Shown one piece after another: positions 56,495-64,000 of a DNA stretch of 64,000 bases. The translations under genes were made by a program, and so were the position numbers. The number at the start of each line of letters is the position of its first letter. The first letter of the stretch is position 1. Location: NCBI GenBank assembly GCA_946406115.1, contig OX291551.1:13144001-13208000 (forward strand), read 5' to 3'. Below the pieces are notes generated by a model. The model did no database searches, was not told the DNA's origin, and worked only from the letters and a program-made list of their open reading frames with translations. This DNA is from Apoda limacodes (Eukaryota > Arthropoda > Insecta > Lepidoptera > Limacodidae).

Positions 56495-56870
56495 ACTTCG
56501 TTCACAGAAACAATGGGACGAACCCCTGGTATTACTGTACTGACATGATAGATCAGGCTCGCCTCCTTGCTACCAGGGAACTTGAGTTGGGCTACTGGTT
56601 GCAGGTGATTCCTTCGACAAATATTCGGACTTTAATGGATAATTTAAGATTTTCTATTGCAATAGGTCTTCGTCTCGGCATATTTGGAACTGAGCCCCAT
56701 ATGTGGGGTCTTAGTTTGGGTGACCATGGACTTTCTTGCCGCAACAGTTTTCACAGCAGCGCCTTAGACACCTGTTATGTTTTGTCACACATAATTCTAT
56801 ACAATTTGACTAAGCGCACGGAACGCGCTCCTCAAGCGCTTTCTATTTTTAGTTTATCTAAGAAAGAATT
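56495..56870 (+). pseudogene. Mobile-element C-terminal fragment (RLLATRELELGYWLQ / GDHGLSC type)
   Basis: In frame: QARLLATRELELGYWLQVIP, STNIRTLMDNLRFSIAIGLR, LGIFGTEPHMWG, then LGDHGLSCRNS. It is the region just upstream of the GHHGLSC domain seen at 21302-21765. The expected Cys of the CxC pair before GHHG is lost, and the frame after HGLSC no longer matches. A 135-codon open frame remains only by chance. Confidence 0.6.
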
Positions 56871-57819
56871 TTGTGAAATGTAGATTTATATGAAAATCCT
56901 TAGTTTTTGAAACTACTTGAATGCATAAAAAATTGGTATTTGGTATTTTGGTTGAAAACAAAGATTTACGTGTTTCACCATTTTCGGAAAATAAGCCTAG
57001 AGGGCAAAACAGGGAAACATTTGTATGAGAAATATTTTTATAGTTTAGGATTTGTAAATAAAAAGCACAAAAGCGTAAAAAAATATTTTATTTGAAGATA
57101 TTTTTATAGTAAGCTATAAACAGCTTTCTTTTTTTTTTAAGTCTTCGCGAGGATAGTTGCGGGAATAGAATAGTAAATTATATAGAAAAAAAAACATAAC
57201 AGGAAATTACTGGCATCTTTGTAATTTTTACGTGATTTTTATTACGAAATACTAAAAATCCTATCTCTTTCACATCGTACATACATCTTTTCTAAGTAAA
57301 ATTGCTCGGTTAAAAATCAAGGCACGTGCAAATAACTTCTCACGGGAACAGTAGCTGAACGGAAATTTCATTAATATTTCAAATTGAAAAGTACGACGCG
57401 ATCTAAAGATATCGCTTTAGTGTTATCTCTCTCTGTCTCGTTTTCAGACATTTACTGCGAATTTTCCTAATTTCGAAAGAAAAGTACAAATTGACTTGAA
57501 ATTTGTTTACAGAGAAAGCAGTATTGGTATTTAAAATGTCCAATAGTAAATCAATGGATTTGTTTTATTTTCGTAGATCGAGATAGTTCTTTTACATTTT
57601 ATTGTGTGTTGTAATTACTTCAAACAGGTACAAACGTTTGATTCTAAAGAATGTACTTACCTCTGTAATTTCGTAAAACATTTCTCAATGTCAGAGAGCG
57701 GTCCGAAATAAAAAAAGTTATTACGGCATAACTGCATGAATGCTATTCAGTTTTATGTATTCCTGCAAACAGTTAATTTTCAAGAAAATTTTCAAGTTAT
57801 TCTGGATTTTAGCATAAAG
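56871..57819. other. No supported feature
   Basis: AT-rich; a 62-codon frame at 56907 has no domain. Confidence 0.35.
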
Positions 57820-57970
57820 TCTAAGCCTGGAGACGTTCACTGTTGGACGTTGGCCTCCCCCATATGTCTTTACAACTAATGAAATTAAGTAGTTCATTAG
57901 TTGTGGAGGGCACAGGTGTAAGGTCAGTGACCAACCGCTGGTTTTGAGTCATCTGCTTCTACTTGGCTGT
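57820..57970 (+). repeat. Dispersed repeat with a perfect 11-bp hairpin
   Basis: GGAGACGTTCACTGTTGGAC and GTTGGCCTCCCCCATATGTC are motifs of a common lepidopteran repeat. CAACTAATGAA (57873-57883) and TTCATTAGTTG (57893-57903) form a perfect stem with a 9-nt loop. Confidence 0.5.
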
Positions 57971-58053
57971 CTACGCTGTTTGTTCCATCCAGCATTCTAA
58001 CAATAAATAAATAGTAATGCTTATTCGTTATTCACTGATGAATAAAAACAAAA

Positions 58054-58340
58054 CGGCCAAGTGCGAGTCGGACTCGCGCACGAAGGGTTCCGTACCATTA
58101 TCTACAAAAACGAGCAAAAAAATCACGTATGTTGTATGGGAGCCCCCTTAAATATTTATTTTTTTCTGTTTTTTAGTATCTGTTGTTATAGCGGCAACAG
58201 AAACACATCTTCTGTGAAAATTTCAACTGTCTAACTATAACGGTTCATGAGATACAGCCTGGTGACAGACGGACGGACGGACGGACAGCGAAGCCCTAGT
58301 AATAGGGTTCCTAATTACCTTTCAGGTACGGAACCCTAAA
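58054..58340 (+). repeat. Palindromic-head repeat, one-module form (copy 4)
   Basis: CGGCCAAGTGCGAGTCGGAC to GGTACGGAACCCTAAA in 287 bp. TATGGGAGCCCCCTTAAATA occurs once; the 149-bp second module seen in copy 3 is missing. AGGGTTCCGTACC (near 58085) and GGTACGGAACCCT (58326-58338) are inverted. Confidence 0.8.
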
Positions 58341-59662
58341 TCATGACTACAAACTTACCAAAATAAGACAACTTACTACATGGATCAGATAATAACGTAC
58401 ATACAGATAAATTTATTATTCAAATATTTAATTTATTTATCTAATTTTGTCAGTAGATAAAAAATTAACTTAAGAACTCAATATCTTATAAAAATTTGGT
58501 CCTTTCGATGAGTTACCATATCAGTGGACTGTTGAAGCTACAGTAATAAAATTGCTGCCTCTTCCGTGTATTTAGTTCAAGAGGATTTTGAGGATGGTTG
58601 ACGCAGCAGCACCCTAAATGTATTGTAATACTAAAATCTCCCGTTTAGTATTTACAGACTTTGTGAATCTGTTACAAACGGACGGACGGTTACCAGATTG
58701 ATTGTAATTGATGAAGGGATCCATTTTTTTTAAGGTACGAAACCCTGAGGTACGGAACCTAAAGAAATATTATAAAACTTGATATTTTTCTACATACAGA
58801 GGAATGTTTATAAAAAAAAAAACTTAGGTACATTATTTTCAAGTGTTAATTTAGATGAAATCCAGTGAATACAGCGAGTGACTGAACGTTTGAACTCTAT
58901 TTTCCATTGGTTACAAAAACCTTATGTTTGTGTTCTCTGCGAATTTATTTTATTTTTCTGTGTTTTTTTATTATTATTTATTTGTATTTAAATTGTATAA
59001 CATACTAAAACTTTTTCATGTTTCGAATGAGTGAACAAACGAAAAAAAGATTTCTTTACTTTCCTTTCTTTTCTTCTCTGAAATCCACTGTGCATTTACA
59101 TTCTTTGAAGATTATTGCAATAAATATATAAATTCAAAAAGTTAATTTTTTAGTATGGTACCTGTAAAGAAACTCTTACCTAAGATGCATTCAACAAAAT
59201 AAATCTTTACAGTAAACGAAGCTACTTTTCAAACTTGCTTTGTATACGAAGAAACGTTGTAGGCAGAAGCAAGCTTTCTCACAAGTAATACTTTCAGACT
59301 TTTTTCGAGATTTATGTTGAAAACTTTTGCCATTTTTCATTTTTTCTCGCCCTCTCTTGCCCTTTCTCTTTGTGTGAACGATTATCATTTTCGAATTTTT
59401 CTTAAAGTTTATTTCTATAACTTACTTTCTTCCTGTAGCGATAAAATATGAAAATAATCACAAATTTGTCGATAGAAAATAGAGTGTTGTTCCTAGTTTT
59501 TGACTTTCAGTGTCTGTCCAAGATTTTTTTTATTAATAAGCCCTTAAGCTTAATATTCTCATTACACAAATAGGAAGACTGTGATTAATATAATGTATGC
59601 ATTAGTGCCGCCAAGACAAAATTCAATATTTCCTCTTCGTAAAAAACGTATGTTATATTCAT
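58341..59662. other. No gene; decayed repeat end at about 58670-58760
   Basis: AAACGGACGGACGG and AAGGTACGAAACCCTGAGGT, ACGGAACC are the tail of another palindromic-head repeat. Otherwise AT-rich. A 65-codon minus frame at 59191 is Lys/Ser-rich without domain. Confidence 0.4.
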
Positions 59663-59789
59663 ACTAGCTGGCACGTCAGACGTTGTCTGCCCTTAAAGCT
59701 GATGCGCTGTAGCGCCATTTGTTACAACAAAGGGGTAGCTATTACCTACACCTCTACCCGCGCAGATTTCTATATAATACTTACCCAAA
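59663..59789 (+). repeat. ACTAGCTGGCAC-type repeat fragment
   Basis: ACTAGCTGGCACGTCAGACG, TTGTCTGCCCTTAAAGCTGA and TGCGCTGTAGCGCCATTTGT resemble 16849 and 46412. Confidence 0.55.
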
Positions 59790-59907
59790 CCAGACACGTT
59801 TATGTCGATAAACTAACCTACAACGCCATCTGTTAGAAATTTACGGAACCAGGACATGTTTATGTCGATAAACAACTAACACCGACATCTGTTAGAAATG
59901 TATGGAA
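59790..59907 (+). repeat. Two-unit 60-bp tandem repeat
   Basis: GTTTATGTCGATAAAC and CATCTGTTAGAAAT recur exactly 60 bp apart (for example TATGTCGATA at 59801 and 59861). Confidence 0.7.
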
Positions 59908-60466
59908 CTCTTAACCAGCTCACGCCATGTAAAGATTCCTGTCGGCATAATTTTTCCAACTTGAACGATTATCGTCAAATTTTCACAACTTAACGCAAAA
60001 ATATATTAAACTTTACGTATAAATCATTTAAGAGGAAATCACCCTATCGATGAAAACTGCATTTAAATCCGTTGCGTGGTTTAAAAGATCTAATCGTACA
60101 TTTCTACAGACGGCGGGTAGCGACTTTGTTTTATACTACGTTTTTAGAACATTGTGTGTTGTTTCTGAAACACATCCTGTGCGTTTCAATTGGCATTTTT
60201 GCTAAAAGAAAAACGTGAACTAAATCTCAGAGATGCCTATCTTAACTGCCTTTTTACCAATATGTTGTTTATTGGATTCCAATATGTTATAATTTGTTCT
60301 GTCTTAACAACCAATAAACATTAAGTGGAAAACAAAATAAAACAATTCTCAATTAAACTAAGGATCTTTATTAATTAAACTAAAGCCTTCAATAAATACG
60401 CACATCGTAAAATAAATGATTCGACTAGGCAATATACATATTCGTTGTACAAATTAAATTATCTTC
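59908..60466. other. 3' flank of the SLC6 gene, no other feature
   Basis: A second AATAAA on the minus strand at 60367-60372 could serve as an alternative poly(A) signal. Confidence 0.4.
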
Positions 60467-60472
60467 TTTATT
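60467..60472 (-). terminator. Poly(A) signal of the SLC6 gene
   Basis: AATAAA on the minus strand, 25 nt after the stop codon. If used, the 3' UTR is under 60 nt. Confidence 0.55.
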
Positions 60473-60496
60473 TACAGGAGTGACTAATATACTAAT

Positions 60497-60958
60497 CTAC
60501 AGGCTAGTGGTTCTTTCAGTAGTTTTCAAATGCGGTACGTATAATGTAAAATGTCTATTGCAATTGCAACCAATTGGACCACCTAACTCGCCTTCCTCTA
60601 TACAAAAAGTTGGTGATCGATATCGGTGGTCAAATTCAGATTTCTTGTGTAGCCTTTCTGGACTCTTATTGTCATATGTTTTCGTTGGTACAATAAACGT
60701 TTTACCAATGTCACTGTTAGTAACATTTCTCACGTAATTGTTGGTGGCATTACAATAACTTTGTGCTGAAAAATAGTTATCACTATCGTCTTTGTAAGGT
60801 AATTTATTAGATACTATTTCATGATAATTGCGCGTCTCTGTTGTATCAGTTAGACTGCTTTGCACTTCATACTTATACCGCTGAGACATCCAGAAATATC
60901 TTGTGAGTGGTTCTTTTGGCCCCCAAAGCCGCGACGGCTTAAAAGCAGCAACGATTTT
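60497..60958 (-). CDS. SLC6 gene, terminal exon
   Basis: The acceptor is TTTCTTATTTGCAG before AAA ATC GTT. 153 codons follow to the TAG stop at 60497-60499. It encodes KIVAAFKPSRLWGPKEP, RYFWMSQRYKYEVQ, a Ser/Thr/Asn-rich middle and a Cys-containing end (FCIEEGELGGPIGCNCN). The FxPxxxWGP start is usual for SLC6 tails; the rest is not conserved with anything I know. Confidence 0.85.
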   Translation of the reverse strand, partial: KIVAAFKPSRLWGPKEPLTRYFWMSQRYKYEVQSSLTDTTETRNYHEIVSNKLPYKDDSDNYFSAQSYCNATNNYVRNVTNSDIGKTFIVPTKTYDNKSPERLHKKSEFDHRYRSPTFCIEEGELGGPIGCNCNRHFTLYVPHLKTTERTTSL

Positions 60959-62449
60959 CTGCAAATAAGAAATTGATATGTTTATGAACGAGTGAGCTTT
61001 AAATATTTAATAACTAGCTTTTGCCTGAGGCTCCACACCTGCGCAAGGTTCTCGGTGTAGGATTCCTTTTCCGTCTTTTTAAGTATTCCTGTGCTAAATT
61101 TTAGTGTATCGAATATTAAAAGGATACGATTCGCGGCGCCTCGCAGCCGGCTTCATACAAACGAAATTTCTCATCTGTTTTTGACAATCACTGTGAAATT
61201 TCTAAATCATAATCCTAAGCTGAATACCTATGTCTGTGGTTTTCCAAATCTTTTAAATTTTTTTTTTTGTTAACAAGAAACTAACTAAAATCTAGAATCC
61301 TGTATAACTTTTGAACTATTAAATTAACAGAAAACATACACACTGCAGACCCAGATATTTATTACTAGAACATGTCTTCAAAATTTCGTGGTATTTTATC
61401 TGGAAGTGTAAAAAATAAGTGAAAAATTCGTTTGTATGAAGCACGCTGAGAGGCGCTCCGAATCGTATTCTCTTAAGAGGATGCTCCGTTGCAGCATGAA
61501 CGAAGGACAAATCAGCTAGACAAAGATAGTTAAAAAAGTGAAGAAGGATAAAAGCTACTTATAACCGAATCCTACACGGAAGAACTATAGCTTGCTAAAC
61601 CACCTTACTATAATCGAGCAGTTGCCGTGGAAATCTCATGACAATAACCAAGTTAGGCCCGCGTGGAGCCGCGCCAAAAGCTAGTACCATCGATTGAAGG
61701 AAGATAGAGCTTGAAGATTTAAGTTGTTATTTAAATAATATAGTGTCTTGCTTTATTGGTAATTAAGCCACCACAAAGTTGTAGGTCAAAATAACTTATC
61801 GTGTTAGCAAAGTACGTACAGCGCGCGCGGCATCTGCGCCAGTAAGTAGATCAACTTCAATACAAACCTCAGATCACAGAATTTGAACGCAAAAATCGGT
61901 TACGTAAGACGTCTGCGTCGCCGGCCAACCGCCAACCACGATAAGGACTCACCAGTTGCGAGCTGTGCGGTGGATGACACACGGTCTCCTACCGCACCGC
62001 CTCACCGACACGATACTAATCGTTTTGCGCGAGTTGATCTACTTTATGCACCTCTAGATACTTTGGTGTTAGAGAGGGTTAAACGATATTAGAAAAAAAA
62101 AAACGATACTAAAGTTTCAAACTTAAACCCTTAGAAAAGTAAAAGAAAAATTGGCAGTTATTTTGCGAAGTGACTATCTTGTAGACTGCCAGTGCAACAA
62201 ATTTTTCTGAGCCGGTGGTCAAGCATCAAAATTACAGTCGCTATATAAAAATGCTTTGACCTTACGCGATACTAGCGACAGACCCCGGGTTTGAAAAGTT
62301 TGTTGCACTGTAAAGCATTATAAGTTATTGCTCTTTCTGTCTTTCTCAACTATTCTAATCGCGTTCATTATTTGTTTTTTAGCTCTTTAGTTTATAATAT
62401 TACTTTTGTTCAAAATTAATATTATAATCAGTTCTTGGGCAGACTTTAC

Positions 62450-62509
<60 letters not shown>

Positions 62510-63407
62510 TATTCGCTCACCGTTAATAAATTAAATTGTTCTTCTTTTGCAACTGCTATAGCAGCGACGACTACCATTATTACAATAATGCCTATGAATA
62601 CTCCTAAAAGTGGCCAAAGAGTTTGAGTGTGTCCCCAGGCAGCCTGCAGTAGGGCGCGCAGCCACCATCCTGTCATACCAAGGAGGAGAAATGGAATAGC
62701 CCACCAAGATACTATCCAACACCAGGGTAGCTGGATTCCAGTGAGGAATTCTATATCAACTTTTAGGTAACACCATCCTGGAAAAGATTGCAAAAGGTGA
62801 GATGCATTGAAGTTCATATGTCATAATCGATTTGCCTGCAATTTGGGCAAGTAAACTTTAGAGAAAGGTTTCCTCACATAATATTTTTTTTGTCTTGCTC
62901 TTCAAAATAAATAAATATATTTTTTTTATTATTCTAATGAACTTGAAACACAAAAGTGCCACACACGTACATTATCTTTTATTTAATTTATTTATTAAGA
63001 TTAAATTGTGAACGTTCTCAGGAAAGGCGAGGCCAAGAGTATTCTAAACCGTCAAGTAAGAAAGAATGGATTACGAGTGGATTAAGGAAAATAAGTGTGC
63101 CAGGTCCAGTATTTGGTCTCTGCCTACCCCTTTTCATAAATAAGCATGGTGGTGATGTTTCTTTTAAATTATTATTTAAACAATACTTACCATAAATAAA
63201 TACAAATCCTACAACTTCAATAGCAGTTGTGAACACCACAAGGACAGGTAACACAAGTTCATCCAAATCAGAAGCTACTTCCAATCCCCGTGAAAGAACT
63301 GCCACTGTTAGTGCCGTCCCTGTAGCTGAAGAAACAAGAGCAAAGAGCCTCCAACTGTCACCAGCCATCCGGTGAATTTTGTCATATATTGGGTACAATA
63401 GCGTAAT
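60497..63407 (-). CDS. SLC6-type sodium-coupled transporter, last three exons
   Basis: Neurotransmitter:sodium symporters move amino acids, amines or related solutes with Na+ (and often Cl-) across the plasma membrane. Exons: 63407-63191, 62777-62521 and 60958-60497. Joined, they give about 311 residues. A hydrophobic segment near FALVSSATGTALTVAVL (TM9) comes first, then LDELVLPVLVVFTTAIEVVG (TM10) with the family motif FIYG. Next are DIEFLTG and WCWIVSWWAIPFLLLG (TM11), which follow the SLC6 pattern DIxxMxG...WxxxWxxxxP. LWPLLGVFIGIIVIMVVVAA is TM12, and then FKPSRLWGP opens a 150-residue cytoplasmic tail. Splice phases agree (1 then 0). The 5' exons lie past 64000. The subfamily (for example bedraggled-like or another orphan) cannot be decided from this part. 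Confidence 0.85.
61010..61605. repeat. Foldback repeat in the SLC6 intron
   Basis: The arms at 61116-61182 and 61410-61475 are inverted copies: AAGGATACGATTCGCGGCGC and CTTCATACAAACGAAATTTC are matched by GAGAATACGATTCGGAGCGC and CTTCATACAAACGAATTTTT on the other strand. An outer weaker pair, GTGTAGGATTC at about 61063 and its inverse near 61570, extends the structure. The 60- and 63-codon frames on opposite strands (KRIRFAAP, KRIRFGAP) are just these arms. Confidence 0.75.
61845..62060. repeat. GC-rich patch with inverted AAGTAGATCAACT borders
   Basis: AAGTAGATCAACTT at about 61847 and GAGTTGATCTACTT at about 62034 are inverted. The 69-codon frame between (RRLRRRPTANHDKDS) has no domain and I do not call it a gene. 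Confidence 0.35.
62190..62310. mobile_element. 121-bp MITE with CAGTGCAACAAA ends
   Basis: CAGTGCAACAAATTTTTC (62190-62207) is inverted at 62293-62310 with about two mismatches. A CAGTG start is seen in hAT-type elements, but the expected 8-bp target duplication is not visible, so the superfamily is open. Confidence 0.7.
62453..62505. repeat. (TA)n microsatellite, about 26 units, beside a splice donor
   Basis: Uninterrupted TA run ending about 10 nt from the intron side of the GTGAGC donor at 62515-62520. Confidence 0.95.
62521..62777 (-). CDS. SLC6 gene, penultimate exon
   Basis: The acceptor CAATCTTTTCCAG precedes GA TGG TGT, completing the split Gly codon of FIYG. The exon ends TTA ACG before GTGAGC, phase 0. 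It encodes WCYLKVDIEFLTG, TM11, a loop with WLRALLQAAWGHTQT and TM12. 257 bp. Confidence 0.85.
62778..63190 (-). other. SLC6 intron, 413 bp
   Basis: Donor GTAAGT at 63185-63190 and acceptor AG at 62778-62779. No repeat recognised. Confidence 0.8.
63191..63407 (-). CDS. SLC6 gene, third exon from the end
   Basis: The acceptor TTGAAATTTTTCAG precedes ATT ACG CTA; the exon ends ATTTATG before GTAAGT, phase 1. It encodes ITLLYPIYDKIHRMAGDSW, TM9 and TM10 up to FIYG. 217 bp. It has no start codon of its own; apparent starts inside it are not real. Confidence 0.85.
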
Positions 63408-64000
63408 CTGAAAAATTTCAAGCGAGCATCAGCTATGAAAACTTGGTTAAATGAAATATTGTCTACGCCATGCACACTGCTACAGCGTTAGAACCGGTTC
63501 GATCGATTATTTCTTGTGACCCGGGCCGATCGCGACCCACGGGTAGCGTAAATAATTCGATCCTTTAGCGCGTCGCTGATTACAACCAAATACTTTAGGT
63601 GACTTCACTCGTTCGTACTAAATAGTGTACGATTCGACGGGTCTATTTAATAACCATTCGCACTTCGTATATCACTAGTAAGGTTTATTCCTTTTTTTTA
63701 CCTAAATCGGGTATTAGGTAAGTATATCTATCAACGTTTACTATGATTTGAATTTAAATTTGAAATTCGAGTTTGTATTTTTATTTTCTTTCTCAAGCAA
63801 CAGAAAATACACCACATTCGGCGAAAGTGTCGCAGGAATGGGTCGTAGGTTAGAAGGTCACGAATATAACGGAGCAACTGTGATTGAATTGATCACGAAC
63901 ATCATATTGTGTCGATTACGTTTCGATCAATAATAATCGACACAGGTGTATACTGCGTGCGCATTTCGCGGCAGCAGGGAAGACAAACCACCCAAATTCA
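63408..64000 (-). other. SLC6 intron continuing out of the window
   Basis: No minus-strand donor with coding upstream was seen, so the next 5' exon is probably past 64000. A 61-codon plus frame at 63748 has no domain. Confidence 0.5.

Larger units (their letters stand above)
60959..62520 (-). other. SLC6 intron with repeats
   Basis: 1562 bp. Holds a foldback at about 61010-61605, a GC-rich patch with a 69-codon frame at 61800-62092, a MITE at 62190-62310 and (TA)n at 62453-62505 close to the donor. Confidence 0.8.

Noticed and set aside
56476..56883. 135-codon open frame as a host gene
   Set aside because: Residues match a mobile-element domain for about 90 codons and then lose it; it is a remnant.
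61883..62092. 69-codon Arg-rich frame inside the SLC6 intron
   Set aside because: Explained by a GC-rich repeat patch with inverted borders; no promoter or poly(A) signal evident.
62452..62520. C-terminal YIYIYI protein tail
   Set aside because: It is the translated (TA)n run inside the intron after the GTGAGC donor.

Overview
The window looks like nuclear DNA of a moth or butterfly (Lepidoptera). It is AT-rich and has introns with GT/AG borders. It carries repeat families I recognise from lepidopteran genomes: a palindromic-headed GCGAGTCNGACTCGC repeat, ACTAGCTTTTGCC-type repeats, tRNA-type SINEs, and APE-type LINEs whose 3' ends contain a CCGCTTACCATCAGGCGG motif. The species cannot be read from the sequence, and all family names below are from memory, not from a search.

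Little of the window is host coding sequence. Two genes are well supported. At 9146-9886 (minus) lies a single-exon gene for a secreted protein of 246 residues that is about 44% histidine. It has a TATA box at the right distance upstream and a poly(A) signal downstream. At 60497-63407 (minus) lie the last three exons of an SLC6-type sodium-coupled transporter. All three have matching splice phases and cover the last membrane segments and the cytoplasmic tail; the 5' part lies beyond base 64000. A third, weaker candidate is a 76-bp internal exon on the plus strand at 10193-10268.

Everything else I can identify is mobile or repetitive. An almost pristine mariner (DD34D) element with a full transposase lies at 18362-19684. 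A LINE with endonuclease and reverse transcriptase but a deleted centre lies at about 41962-45155. At least seven shorter pieces of the same LINE family are scattered over the window. A second LINE family, ending in short TTTGAC repeats rather than poly(A), has a broken long copy at 26803-29018 and solo 3' ends at 2490, 12214 and 55880. A third, jockey-like LINE end sits at 40491-41310 with an 11-bp target duplication. Two direct copies of an unidentified repeat of about 2.3 kb (3340-5690 and 39370-45405) act as a dating frame: the second copy was hit by two LINEs after the copies separated, and the first copy still shows the empty site.

Region by region: 1-9 kb holds tandem and nested repeats plus a 1.1-kb foldback element. 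9-10.3 kb holds the histidine-rich gene and the candidate exon. 10.6-18 kb holds repeats, MITEs and a 31-bp minisatellite. 18-25 kb holds mariner and LINE debris. 25-39 kb holds the broken LINEs, the palindromic-head repeat and SINEs. 39-47 kb holds the second 2.3-kb repeat with its nested LINEs. 47-60 kb holds SINEs, 5S-rRNA-like copies and MITEs. 60-64 kb holds the SLC6 gene, whose large intron contains a foldback, a MITE and a long (TA)n run next to a splice donor. I found no tRNA gene, intact rRNA gene, CRISPR array, operon or prokaryotic-type system.
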